Part shown: positions 1-8,285 of the stretch, piece by piece | Numbering within the stretch: position 1 is the stretch's first letter | Layout of the letters: every line of letters starts with the position of its first letter | From: Vibrio intestinalis | Lineage (GTDB): Bacteria > Pseudomonadota > Gammaproteobacteria > Enterobacterales > Vibrionaceae | Length of the DNA: 64,000 nt | Reading direction: 5' to 3' | Assembly (NCBI RefSeq): GCF_025195085.2 | Contig: NZ_JANAVY020000006.1 | Coordinates: forward strand, 124,001-188,000 | Translations under genes and position numbers: made by a program | Notes under the pieces: generated by a model | Told to the model about the DNA's origin: nothing | Databases searched by the model: none | What the model saw: only the letters and a program-made list of their open reading frames with translations

Positions 1-768
1 TTTTTGTGCTCCGATATTGCCTTTCTCCGTCGAACACATCGGAATCAAACGCTGTGCTTGGGCATGAGAAATTAGCGCAACCAATACGTCTGTAGCAATA
101 CCTTGTCCTCGATGTTCAGGAGAAACAATGATACCAAGGTCAGCATAGTCTTGTTGGTACTGTGCGAACTTACGGCATTCGCCAGAAGCCACCAGTTGCC
201 CGTCAAGCCAAAAACCTAATAGCTCTTGCTTCTCAATCAATTGGCTAAAATAACCACTCAACCACTCAGTCGGCGCGCCAATAGCATCTGCGGCAAATGC
301 TACAAATTCACTTAGATCACTGGACTTGGCATGAACCAAAGTAACCTTATTGTTACGCTCAACGCGCTCGTCATTTAAACCACAATACATCAACGCATTG
401 ACGGCTAGCGTTCCTACATTATCTAAGCTAAAGGCAAGAAACTGAGGGTCACAAGTGCTGACAAACGCGCCTTTAATCTCACCTATTGCCTCACTAATCA
501 CCTTACTATTGTTTTGCGCTATTAACGCAAATAGCTCGCCTGCCGGCGACTTAGCTTTTTGGGAGAGGTAAAACTGCAATAAATAGCCATCATTATTGAT
601 GCAGCAAAAACCCACTAGCTCGTGGTTCTGGTAGAAACCAAAGTGCTGCGACATAGGTACAAAACCAAAATGCCACATACCATCTAAGGGGGCGGTTGTT
701 TGAGCAAAATATTGCGCTTTAAGTGGTTGTAGTGTTTCAACCGAGTCGATTTTCATTATCTCTAACAT
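1..768 (-). CDS. GNAT family N-acetyltransferase, C-terminus beyond window edge
   Basis: The reading frame is open on the minus strand from an ATG at 768 to the window edge, so the C-terminus is missing; a second in-frame ATG lies at 756. AGAGAAA just upstream of 768 is a plausible ribosome binding site. The C-terminal part contains the acetyl-CoA-binding motif A of the GNAT fold (LGIIVSPEHRGQGIATDVL, with the R/Q-x-x-G-x-G/A loop), preceded by a strand with GFWLDGQLVASGE. The N-terminal ~120 residues also look like a second, degenerate acetyltransferase-type lobe. Its substrate cannot be told from the sequence. It is divergent from the DUF445 gene. Confidence 0.8.
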   Translation of the reverse strand, partial: MLEIMKIDSVETLQPLKAQYFAQTTAPLDGMWHFGFVPMSQHFGFYQNHELVGFCCINNDGYLLQFYLSQKAKSPAGELFALIAQNNSKVISEAIGEIKGAFVSTCDPQFLAFSLDNVGTLAVNALMYCGLNDERVERNNKVTLVHAKSSDLSEFVAFAADAIGAPTEWLSGYFSQLIEKQELLGFWLDGQLVASGECRKFAQYQQDYADLGIIVSPEHRGQGIATDVLVALISHAQAQRLIPMCSTEKGNIGAQK

Positions 769-977
769 TTCAGATTTCTCTTTTAAGTACGTGACGACTT
801 GTATGCACTCAATATTAGTAAACTGTGTTTGAAAGATATTGAACAAAACCGACAACATACCGCTTGCTTGGAATCAATAGAGAGGACTAAACAATACAAA
901 ATTTCTATCCAACCCCTTGGTTGGTATATACTCGCCCCACTTTGTTTCAACCTCAACATTTGATAAATAACTGCCCA

Positions 978-1682
978 ATGAATAAGAGTTTACTCACTAA
1001 CATTATCGCCCTTGCCCTGTTGGCAGGTGGCTATCAAGCGGATAACCAAATTGCTTTTTACGCAGGTCTGTTCGCATTTTCAGGCGCGATAACCAACTGG
1101 CTCGCTATTCACATGTTGTTTGAAAAAGTGCCCGGCTTATATGGCTCAGGTGTTATCCCTGCACGTTTTGAAGAGTTCAAAGCAGCGATCAAAAAGCTAA
1201 TGATGGAGCAGTTCTTTAATGAACAAAACATCGATAAATTTTTAAGCAAAGAGATGGCTGGGGAAAAAACGCTAAACCTTGAGCCCGTGATTGCTAAGGT
1301 CGATTTTAACCCAACATTTGATTCGCTGGTTGAAGTGATCGCTAACTCTTCGTTTGGCGGCATGTTAGCTATGTTTGGCGGCACTGAAGCACTACAGCCA
1401 CTCAAACAGCCATTCGTTGAAAAAATGCAGCAATCGGTGATTGAAATCAGCCAAAGCGATACCGTGAAAAACGCACTTAAAGATCAGCTGGAATCGCCCG
1501 CGATGATGGATGAAATCAAAACCAACATAGAAAACATCATAGACCAACGCTTAAACGAGCTGACACCTCAGCTTGTGAAAGAGATGGTACAAACCATGAT
1601 TAAAGAGCACCTAGGCTGGCTTGTGGTTTGGGGTGGTGTATTTGGTGGTTTGATTGGTATCGCGTCGTCTTTCGTCGCTTAG
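978..1682 (+). CDS. DUF445 family membrane protein
   Basis: A 234-residue protein. I chose the ATG at 978 (MNKSLLTNIIALALL) because it opens directly into the first membrane helix; 19 further residues upstream are not hydrophobic and would be atypical. N- and C-terminal hydrophobic helices (about residues 4-20 and 212-232, the latter rich in GGVFGG) bracket a soluble helical segment. The motif GAITNWLAIHMLFE near residue 40 is the family signature of DUF445. The function of the family is unknown; related longer proteins are inner-membrane proteins. The gene stands alone, ending in a bidirectional terminator shared with the convergent Lrp-type regulator. Confidence 0.75.
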   Translation: MNKSLLTNIIALALLAGGYQADNQIAFYAGLFAFSGAITNWLAIHMLFEKVPGLYGSGVIPARFEEFKAAIKKLMMEQFFNEQNIDKFLSKEMAGEKTLNLEPVIAKVDFNPTFDSLVEVIANSSFGGMLAMFGGTEALQPLKQPFVEKMQQSVIEISQSDTVKNALKDQLESPAMMDEIKTNIENIIDQRLNELTPQLVKEMVQTMIKEHLGWLVVWGGVFGGLIGIASSFVA

Positions 1683-1700
1683 CCAATCCCCCTAAAGTAA

Positions 1701-1727
1701 AAGGAGCACGTGATGTGCTCCTTTTTC
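1701..1727. terminator. Bidirectional rho-independent terminator
   Basis: A perfect 9-bp stem (1701-1709 AAGGAGCAC with 1715-1723 GTGCTCCTT), a 5-nt loop and a T run on the plus strand. A short A run on the other side lets it also serve the convergent minus-strand gene. Confidence 0.85.
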
Positions 1728-1740
1728 AATTCTGGCTTGG

Positions 1741-2214
1741 TTATATCTGCGCGGCACTGACCCCAAAGCTGGTTTTATGCTCTTCAATCACCACTTCGCT
1801 GCGAGTTTGAATGACACCGGGCAGGTTGCCTAACTTCTTTGACATAAAATGCTGATACTCTTTCATATTGCGCACGCGCACTTTGATCATGGTGTCAAAG
1901 TCTCCCGAAAGTGAATAGCAAGATTCAATTTCCGGCATATCTTCAATGGCTTTGGCGAATTTTTCAAAAATAGAGAAGTTGCTTTGATCAAGGCGAACAT
2001 GAATAAACACTTGCACATCTAAGCCAAGTTTTTCTGCGTTCAACTCGGCGTGATAGCCGGTAATATAGCCTTCTTTTTCCAATCGCTTGACGCGATCAGA
2101 GCAGGGAGAGGTCGTGAGATTGACATGTCGCGCCAACTCAACAATAGCGATTCTTCCTTGGTTATGCAGAACACGCAAAATTTCGCGATCAATTCGATCT
2201 AATTCCATGATCAA
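1741..2214 (-). CDS. Lrp/AsnC family transcriptional regulator
   Basis: A 157-residue protein with the family's two-part build. An N-terminal winged helix-turn-helix (LDRIDREILRVLHNQGRI, then the recognition helix around TTSPCSDRVKRLEKEGYI) is followed by an RAM/Lrp effector-binding domain from about residue 65. A second in-frame ATG two codons in (MELDRID) is an equally plausible start. Such proteins bind DNA as dimers to octamers and usually sense amino acids. It lies downstream of the proline genes on the same strand, separated by a small Cys-rich gene, so a role in amino-acid metabolism is possible, but nothing in the sequence ties it to proline. Confidence 0.85.
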   Translation of the reverse strand: MIMELDRIDREILRVLHNQGRIAIVELARHVNLTTSPCSDRVKRLEKEGYITGYHAELNAEKLGLDVQVFIHVRLDQSNFSIFEKFAKAIEDMPEIESCYSLSGDFDTMIKVRVRNMKEYQHFMSKKLGNLPGVIQTRSEVVIEEHKTSFGVSAAQI

Positions 2215-2313
2215 CTTCCATAAATGTCATTAGTACAACGGCTTATAAAACCAGTTAATCACACTATTGGGATCAAGAAAAACGTAATTGCGTAAGATTC
2301 AGTAAGAAAATGT

Positions 2314-2541
2314 TTATGCCGCTTTTACATTCGGCAAAATAGCAGGTTGTGGTTCTGACTGATGATTGCACGCACGGCAATAGTACTGCTTCTCCATTTT
2401 CACGTAATGGTCGCCTTGTACTACGGTAGAAACAAAACAGAAAAACGCTTTGAGTAATGAATCATGCGTTTGGTCACAGCGCTTCATTACAATCTTGTGA
2501 GCTGTCTTCTTATGACAGCAATCGCAGTACATTTGTGGCAT
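2314..2541 (-). CDS. Small CxxC zinc-ribbon-like protein
   Basis: A 75-residue protein. The start at 2541 is chosen because an AGGGAG Shine-Dalgarno sequence sits about 8 nt upstream; a longer frame reaches 2595 but lacks a site. Two paired-cysteine knuckles (YCDCCHKKTAHK near the N-terminus and YCRACNHQ about 45 residues later) suggest one four-Cys zinc site, a rubredoxin-like or zinc-ribbon arrangement. No enzyme or nucleic-acid-binding motif is visible between them. I do not recognise a named family. It lies between putP and the Lrp-type regulator on the same strand. Confidence 0.6.
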   Translation of the reverse strand: MPQMYCDCCHKKTAHKIVMKRCDQTHDSLLKAFFCFVSTVVQGDHYVKMEKQYYCRACNHQSEPQPAILPNVKAA

Positions 2542-2662
2542 CACGTTTTCTCCCTGTTTTTTATCAGTCCTTGAAATTGACTCTTTTATATACACTTGGT
2601 TCCCATGATTGAAATTTGTGTATCAAAAGTGTGACTCAGGATTTAATTTTCCGTGGAAGAAT

Positions 2663-2686
2663 AAAAAAGCCCTGCTATGCAGGGCT
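2663..2686 (-). terminator. Terminator of putP
   Basis: An 8-bp stem, AGCCCTGC/GCAGGGCT with a 3-nt loop, followed on the minus strand by six T residues, immediately downstream of the putP stop codon. Confidence 0.85.
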
Positions 2687-2707
2687 CAAATCATTCACAG
2701 GTAAGGG

Positions 2708-4198
2708 CTAGTCAAGTTCTGTTAGCTGCTTCTCAAACTTCTCGTGTTGAGCTTGAACAGCTTCTTCTGGCTCGCCAGTTAAGCGGCTTACTGCCACAAT
2801 CGCGATAGTCGATAGAATGATACCCGGTACGATTTCATACACATCAAACCAACCGCCTGATAACTGTTTCCAAACCACAATCGTCACACCACCGATAATA
2901 ATGCCCGCTAGTGCACCGTTACGGTTCATCTTAGACCAGTACAAACTTAGAACCACTGCAGGACCGAACGCAGCACCAAAGCCTGCCCAAGCGTAAGATA
3001 CCAAGCCAAGTACCGAGCTATCAGGTGTCATTGCTAAAATCAGCGCCACAATTGAGATAGCGACTACCGCAATTCGACCAACCATCACGATCTCTTCAGA
3101 GCTTGCGTCTTGCTTAAACACTTGCTTGTAGAAGTCCTCAGCCAGTGCAGATGAAGACACCAATAATTGTGAATCGGCAGTACTCATGATTGCAGCCAAA
3201 ATCGCCGCCAATAGGATACCCGCAACCACTGGGTGGAACATTGCGTTCACTAATAGCATGAACACTTTCTCACCATCATCGAGTGTTACATTGGCAGAAT
3301 TGGTTACGTAGATAAGACCAACAATACCCACTAACATCGCGCCAACCATAGAAAGGGCTGTCCAAATAACCGCGATGCGACGAGCTGTGGTCAAATCTTT
3401 ATTAGTTCTAGAGGCTTTAAAACGAGCCAAGATATGTGGCTGACCAAAGTAGCCTAGACCCCATGCAACCAAAGAGATGATAGCAATCGCAGACAATGGC
3501 TTACCGGTTGAGTCGTTCCACAGTGTTAGTAATTCTGGGTTAATACGCTCTAGGCTAGCACTCAAATCACTAAAACCGCCGTCCATCGCAACGATCGGTA
3601 CAATAAGAAGCGCAGCAGACATTAGAAGACCTTGCACTAAGTCGGTCCACGATACGGCTAGGAAGCCACCAAACAAGGTGTATGAAACCACACAAACCGT
3701 ACCGATGATCACCGCAGTGGTGTAATCAAGGCCAAATACCGTCTCAAACAATTTACCGCCTGCTACCAAGCCTGAGCTGGTATAGAAAAGGAAAAATAAA
3801 AGGATAAAGAAAGCAGAAATTGTTTGAATCAGCTTTGATTTGTCGTTGAATCGGCGCGACAAGAATTCTGGTAGCGTTAAAGCATCAGTGGTGATGCTGT
3901 AAGTACGCAGACGTTTTGCACTAATTAGCCAGTTAGCCCATGTACCTACAAGCAAACCACCCGCAAGCCAGAAGGCTTCGATACCCGCTGCATAAGCGTA
4001 ACCCGGTAGGCCAAGTAACAGCCAACCACTCATGTCCGATGCCCCGGCAGATAGCGCAGCTGGCCAAGGGCCAAGTGAGCGCCCACCTAAGAAATAGTCG
4101 GCTGAGTTTTTCGTTCGTTGGTACGCAATAACACCTATCGCCAACATCATGATTAGGTAAGCGATAAATGTGGTTGTAATAGCAAAGCTATTTTCCAT
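2708..4198 (-). CDS. putP: Sodium/proline symporter PutP
   Basis: A 496-residue inner-membrane protein of the sodium:solute symporter family, the usual size for PutP. It carries about 13 hydrophobic segments. The N-terminal region shows the PutP hallmarks: YFLGGRSLGPW near residue 35, and GASDMSGW, in which Asp55 and Ser57 correspond to the Na+-coupling residues known from E. coli PutP. It imports proline using the sodium gradient and feeds PutA, whose gene lies upstream on the same strand with only the PutA-like C-terminal-domain gene between. The 68-bp spacer before putP holds a 9-bp hairpin that could set relative expression. The start has TTAGCAAAAAG-type AT-rich sequence upstream and GAGGAAAAAC as its binding site. 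Confidence 0.95.
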   Translation of the reverse strand: MENSFAITTTFIAYLIMMLAIGVIAYQRTKNSADYFLGGRSLGPWPAALSAGASDMSGWLLLGLPGYAYAAGIEAFWLAGGLLVGTWANWLISAKRLRTYSITTDALTLPEFLSRRFNDKSKLIQTISAFFILLFFLFYTSSGLVAGGKLFETVFGLDYTTAVIIGTVCVVSYTLFGGFLAVSWTDLVQGLLMSAALLIVPIVAMDGGFSDLSASLERINPELLTLWNDSTGKPLSAIAIISLVAWGLGYFGQPHILARFKASRTNKDLTTARRIAVIWTALSMVGAMLVGIVGLIYVTNSANVTLDDGEKVFMLLVNAMFHPVVAGILLAAILAAIMSTADSQLLVSSSALAEDFYKQVFKQDASSEEIVMVGRIAVVAISIVALILAMTPDSSVLGLVSYAWAGFGAAFGPAVVLSLYWSKMNRNGALAGIIIGGVTIVVWKQLSGGWFDVYEIVPGIILSTIAIVAVSRLTGEPEEAVQAQHEKFEKQLTELD

Positions 4199-4231
4199 GT
4201 GTTTTTCCTCTTAGCAAAAAGATCACCTACC

Positions 4232-4259
4232 GTGGCGGTATCCTCCGTGGTACCGCCAC
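4232..4259 (-). other. Intercistronic hairpin between the putA cluster and putP
   Basis: A perfect 9-bp inverted repeat, GTGGCGGTA (4232-4240) and TACCGCCAC (4251-4259), with a 10-nt loop. No T run follows it directly on the minus strand, so it looks more like an mRNA-stabilising or processing hairpin than a strong terminator. Confidence 0.5.
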
Positions 4260-4266
4260 AACAGGG

Positions 4267-4965
4267 TTAGTGGGCATCACTTCCAAGTTCTAACAAGGTC
4301 GCATTACCACCCACTGCTGTTATATTTATTGTTCTCGTTCGCTCGGTAATAAACCGAAGCGACAGATGCGGATCATGAGCGACATTAAGCGCATCCAGAT
4401 CCGTTTCTGAAACCAAACTGACAATCGCACCAGTGCGCGTTGCCAATTGTTGATTAAGGCTTAATTCCGCCTTAGTTGAACCAACCCATCCCACGCTACG
4501 CACATCCGATTCCAATACCTGTTGAAAGGCGTCGAAAGCCGTAAATTGCATGAGATTAGTTGGCAAAGAAGACTGCTGATAAGCAGCATCCAAGTTTTCT
4601 GTAAAGTCCTGATCATCTGAACAAATCACGACGCTATTTCCCGCGACTAGTGCTGCGGTAATCTGCGCCATCGCCGCAAGTTGAGCATTTTCAGAACTCT
4701 GCTCGACGATAATCGCAGCCACACCACGGCCTGCTGTATATAGCTCGTTGGTTTCACCTGTTGGCCCAACAAGTTGATGAGTTTGTGCCAATAGAGCTGA
4801 GGCTTGTTCTAAATGAAAACCTATAACTGCGTCCAAGGTTGGCTGACTCTGAGCCAAAATGTTTTTGAGCGATAACAACGCTTCTGTTTTCGAATCAAAG
4901 TCAGTTAAGTTCCAATTTTCCCAAGCTGAAAACGCATCAGAAAAACGAATCACTTGATGAACCAT
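4267..4965 (-). CDS. Free-standing PutA C-terminal ALDH-superfamily domain
   Basis: A 232-residue protein with an AGGAGAAATAAT ribosome binding site. Its ATG begins one base past the putA stop codon, so translation is very likely coupled. The sequence is aldehyde-dehydrogenase-like: AQITAALVAGNSVVIC parallels SAALVAGNTVVAKP of PutA itself, and GWVGSTKAE parallels the FTGST motif. It has no catalytic Cys motif. The C-terminus (NITAVGGNATLLELG) resembles the conserved C-terminal motif that, in long PutA proteins, follows an ALDH-superfamily domain of unknown function and helps seal the substrate channel. Here that module is a separate gene, so it probably binds PutA in trans. That last point is inference. 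Confidence 0.75.
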   Translation of the reverse strand: MVHQVIRFSDAFSAWENWNLTDFDSKTEALLSLKNILAQSQPTLDAVIGFHLEQASALLAQTHQLVGPTGETNELYTAGRGVAAIIVEQSSENAQLAAMAQITAALVAGNSVVICSDDQDFTENLDAAYQQSSLPTNLMQFTAFDAFQQVLESDVRSVGWVGSTKAELSLNQQLATRTGAIVSLVSETDLDALNVAHDPHLSLRFITERTRTINITAVGGNATLLELGSDAH

Positions 4966-4966
4966 A

Positions 4967-7900
4967 TTATTTCTCCTCTGCGTTATAAGTTGCTTGAGTA
5001 AAGCGATACAAGTAGTGAGGGCCACCCGCTTTAGGCCCGGTACCTGATAGACCTTGGCCACCAAATGGCTGCACGCCAACCACCGCACCCACTTGGTCAC
5101 GGTTGATGTAACAGTTACCGACCCGTACGTGCTTTTCTATCCAGCGATAAGTGGTTTCATTACGGCTATGAACCCCCATGGTTAAACCAAAACCAGTTTG
5201 GTTTATCTGCTCTACCACTTGAGTTAGTTGGTTTGCCTTGTAGCGAACTACATGCAAAATTGGCCCAAACTGCTCTTCTTTCAGACAAGAAATGTCATCA
5301 ATTTCGAATGCAGAAGGCGCGATATAGTCACCATGAGCGCAAGTCTCTGGCAGGTTAAGTTGAGTAATGGTTTTCTGCGTAGCCCCCATGTGATCAATAT
5401 GCGCTTGCAGTTTCTGCTTCGCTTTTTGGTCAATCACAGGGCCAACATCGGTTGAATGAAGATGTGGAACACCGACTGAAAGCTCATACATCGCGCCTTG
5501 AATCAAAGCAATGATTCGATCCGCGATGTCTTCTTGTACATACAGCACACGTAGCGCACTACAACGCTGGCCTGCCGAGGCAAAAGCCGAGCGAATCACA
5601 TCACGCACCACTTGTTCAGGCAGCGCGGTACTATCAACAATCATGGCATTCTGACCGCCAGTTTCTGCGATAAACGGCACAGGTGCAGTGTCACGCTCAG
5701 CCAAAGTTTTGTTGATTAACTGAGCAGTGGCGGTTGAGCCAGTAAACGCGACGCCGGCAATCGCAGGGTGAGAAGTCAGTGCATGACCAATGTCAGCACC
5801 CATTCCCGGTAGAAGTTGAATGACACCGTTATTAAAGCCAGCCTCTAACATTAGCTCTACCGCGCGGTGGGCAATTAAGCTTGTTTGTTCTGCTGGTTTT
5901 GCAACCACAGTGTTACCCGCCACTAAAGCCGCACTCACTTGACCAAGGAAAATCGCGAGTGGGAAGTTCCACGGGCTAATACAAACAAACACACCACGGC
6001 CAGTGCGTGATACCTGACGCACCTGACCGTCAAAGCCAGTGACCGCAAATGCTCCTAGCCCAGCAGCTTGCTTGGCGTAATAACGACAAAAATCGACCGC
6101 TTCACGCACTTCATCAATACTGTCATGAATTGTCTTACCCGCTTCTTGGTGGCAAAGGGCAACCAATTCAGCCAAATTGGCTGCTAGCAAATCAGCCAGC
6201 TTGTCCAGTTTACCGGCTCGCTCGCTAGAAGGTGTCTGCTGCCAGTCGCTCAATGCTGACTGCGCACCACTAATGGCTACGGAAACATGATCAAGGTTTG
6301 CCATCGCAACTCGCCCAACTTGCAAACGTCGGTCATAAGGGGCTGTCACCGTTTCAACATTCTGACTTTCCTTGATCATGCTTTCGGTGTCTTGCTTACC
6401 ATTCAGTATCGGCGCGGCATTCCATTGGCGAGTGAGCCATGCTTCGACCTGCGCTTCAAATGGACGAGCTTCGCTTTCAATATCCACGTTCACCCCTGCC
6501 GAATTTTTACGCTCAGGGAAAACATCAGGAGGTAAAGGAATACTGCGATTGTTTAAGCTTTCATAGGCAAGCAAGCTATCAATCGGATGGACAGTTAAGC
6601 TGCCAACTGGGCAACGCGCATCAACCAAACGGTGGACGAATGAGCTGTTCGCGCCGTTTTCTAACAAGCGACGCACCAGATAAGGCAGCAGATCTTTATG
6701 GCTGCCGACTGGCGCATAAATACGAACTGACTGCTGGTAGATATCCATTACGTGGTTGTAAAGCGAATCTCCCATGCCATGCAGGCGCTGGAATTCAAAC
6801 TCTTTATGCGTCGCCATCACGGCAATAGAGGTAACCGTTTGAGCATTATGAGAAGCAAACTGAGGGAAAATATTGCCTTTCACATGTTCGCTCAGTAGAA
6901 AGCGAGCACAGGCCAAATATGCCACGTCGGTCGCTTCTTTGCGCGTATACACAGGATAATTCGCATAGCCGGCTTGCTGAGACCATTTGATTTCACTATC
7001 CCAATAAGCACCTTTTACTAAGCGCATCGGGATGAGATCGCCCTGCTGCTTCGCTAAACCATTTAGCCATACCAGCACAGGTAACGCGCGTTTTGAATAA
7101 GCTTGTACAACTAAACCAAACTTGCCCCAACCTTTCACCACATCGCTACGATATAGCTTCTCGAATAACTTCAGTGACAATTCCAAACGATCCGCTTCTT
7201 CCGCATCGATAGTAATTGCTACATCAAGTTCAACTGCACGAGTGAGAAGCTGTAATACCGTATCGTAAAGCTCAGTCAGTACGCGCTTTTCATTCGCCAC
7301 TTCATAGCGAGGATGCAGCGCAGATAACTTAATCGAAACAGAAGGCGCTGGGCTGATTTCCAAACCATATTTATCACGGCCGACCGCTTCAATTGCCATC
7401 AAATAATCTTTGAAATATTTGTTTGCATCAGCAGAGGTCAGCGCGGCTTCACCGAGCATGTCATAAGAATAGGTAAACCCTTTGTCTCGCATCGCTTTGC
7501 CGTTCTTTTGCGCTTCAGCAATGCTTCGGCCCAATACAAATTGGTGGCCCATGATTTTCATTGCTTGATGCATGGCTTTGCGAATCACAGGCTCAGACAT
7601 CTTATTGACTAAGCGATTAACCGCTTGCGTCGGGCTTGGGGATTGTTGTTCCGATAGACCAACCACTTTACCTGTGAGCATCAAGCCCCAAGTCGATGCG
7701 TTAACAAACACTGAATCTGAATTCTTCAGGTGTGATTTCCAATCCGCGACGCTTAATTTATCGCGAATCAGGGCATCCGCTGTCGCCGCATCTGGGATAC
7801 GCATCAGAGCTTCTGCCAAACACATCAGTAAAATGCCCTCTTGAGTATCGAGACTGTACTCAAGTAACAAGGCATCAATCATTTGAATCGACTTTTTATC

Positions 7901-8098
7901 TGCACGAATAGCTTGAATAAGCTGAGTGGTTTTATCTGTGATTAGCGTTTTTTCAGCATCACTTGGCGCCGCCAAAGGGAGTAATTGTTTAAGCCATTGG
8001 GATTCATCCACCATATAAAGTGGAGAGATCAACGCCCAAAGTTGGTCGAGTGGCTGTTCAACAAAATCAGCACTTAACACATCGGTTGCTGTAAACAT
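4967..8098 (-). CDS. putA: Bifunctional proline dehydrogenase / P5C dehydrogenase PutA
   Basis: A 1043-residue enzyme that oxidises proline to glutamate in two steps, delivering electrons to the quinone pool and to NAD+. An N-terminal helical region (to ~180) leads into the FAD-binding proline dehydrogenase barrel (~190-500; RLVKGAYWDSEIKWSQ is its signature). The aldehyde dehydrogenase half (~560-1030) has the NAD-site strand PWNFPLAIFLGQ, the catalytic general base Glu812 in AETGGQNA and the catalytic nucleophile Cys846 in AGQRCSALR. It lacks the ~50-residue N-terminal DNA-binding domain that makes E. coli PutA a repressor, so regulation must come from elsewhere; an AraC-type gene sits just upstream. 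A GAGGAAAAC binding site precedes the ATG at 8098. Confidence 0.96.
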   Translation of the reverse strand: MFTATDVLSADFVEQPLDQLWALISPLYMVDESQWLKQLLPLAAPSDAEKTLITDKTTQLIQAIRADKKSIQMIDALLLEYSLDTQEGILLMCLAEALMRIPDAATADALIRDKLSVADWKSHLKNSDSVFVNASTWGLMLTGKVVGLSEQQSPSPTQAVNRLVNKMSEPVIRKAMHQAMKIMGHQFVLGRSIAEAQKNGKAMRDKGFTYSYDMLGEAALTSADANKYFKDYLMAIEAVGRDKYGLEISPAPSVSIKLSALHPRYEVANEKRVLTELYDTVLQLLTRAVELDVAITIDAEEADRLELSLKLFEKLYRSDVVKGWGKFGLVVQAYSKRALPVLVWLNGLAKQQGDLIPMRLVKGAYWDSEIKWSQQAGYANYPVYTRKEATDVAYLACARFLLSEHVKGNIFPQFASHNAQTVTSIAVMATHKEFEFQRLHGMGDSLYNHVMDIYQQSVRIYAPVGSHKDLLPYLVRRLLENGANSSFVHRLVDARCPVGSLTVHPIDSLLAYESLNNRSIPLPPDVFPERKNSAGVNVDIESEARPFEAQVEAWLTRQWNAAPILNGKQDTESMIKESQNVETVTAPYDRRLQVGRVAMANLDHVSVAISGAQSALSDWQQTPSSERAGKLDKLADLLAANLAELVALCHQEAGKTIHDSIDEVREAVDFCRYYAKQAAGLGAFAVTGFDGQVRQVSRTGRGVFVCISPWNFPLAIFLGQVSAALVAGNTVVAKPAEQTSLIAHRAVELMLEAGFNNGVIQLLPGMGADIGHALTSHPAIAGVAFTGSTATAQLINKTLAERDTAPVPFIAETGGQNAMIVDSTALPEQVVRDVIRSAFASAGQRCSALRVLYVQEDIADRIIALIQGAMYELSVGVPHLHSTDVGPVIDQKAKQKLQAHIDHMGATQKTITQLNLPETCAHGDYIAPSAFEIDDISCLKEEQFGPILHVVRYKANQLTQVVEQINQTGFGLTMGVHSRNETTYRWIEKHVRVGNCYINRDQVGAVVGVQPFGGQGLSGTGPKAGGPHYLYRFTQATYNAEEK

Positions 8099-8158
8099 GC
8101 GTTTTCCTCAATCTCACACCTGACAAATGTTCAGGTTTCCTACAATGGCTTGCAGTGT

Positions 8159-8187
8159 ATTTTGAGTGCACGAGGAATACTTGTCAA
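8159..8187 (-). promoter_or_regulatory. Candidate putA promoter (sigma-70)
   Basis: On the minus strand TTGACA (8187-8182) is followed after exactly 17 bp by CAAAAT (8164-8159), about 60 bases before the putA start. The -35 is perfect and the -10 weak (4 of 6), as expected for an activator-dependent promoter. Confidence 0.6.
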
Positions 8188-8216
8188 AAACTCCGGATTA
8201 TTTGCTAAAAACTTCG
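8175..8216 (-). promoter_or_regulatory. Tandem 21-bp direct repeats, candidate PutR operator
   Basis: Two abutting 21-bp direct repeats (8196-8216 and 8175-8195), each built around CGRAGTTTTT on the minus strand, match at 16 of 21 positions. The downstream copy covers the TTGACA -35 box. Two half-sites in direct orientation two helical turns apart, the nearer overlapping -35, is the classic layout for AraC-type activators. Confidence 0.6.
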
Positions 8217-8235
8217 ATATTTAACAAAATAAAAA

Positions 8236-8280
8236 CATGATCACATCACAACAAACAAAATTATTGATTAGTTTTGTTTT
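8236..8280. promoter_or_regulatory. Weak CRP-like half site and AT-rich inverted repeat upstream of putA
   Basis: ATCACATCACA (8240-8250) contains one good CRP half-site (TCACA) but no convincing partner. AAACAAAA (8253-8260) and TTTTGTTT (8272-8279) form an 8-bp inverted repeat just past the stop codon of the AraC-type gene. It may be a weak terminator for that gene or part of the putA control region. Confidence 0.35.
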
Positions 8281-8285
8281 CGTTT

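Noticed and set aside
4267..8098. putA and the following small gene as one gene broken by a frameshift
   Set aside because: The small gene has its own well-placed AGGAGAAAT site and ATG directly after the putA stop, and both products look intact.
8236..8255. Full CRP site upstream of putA
   Set aside because: Only one half (TCACA) fits; the other half does not match at the 6-bp spacing.
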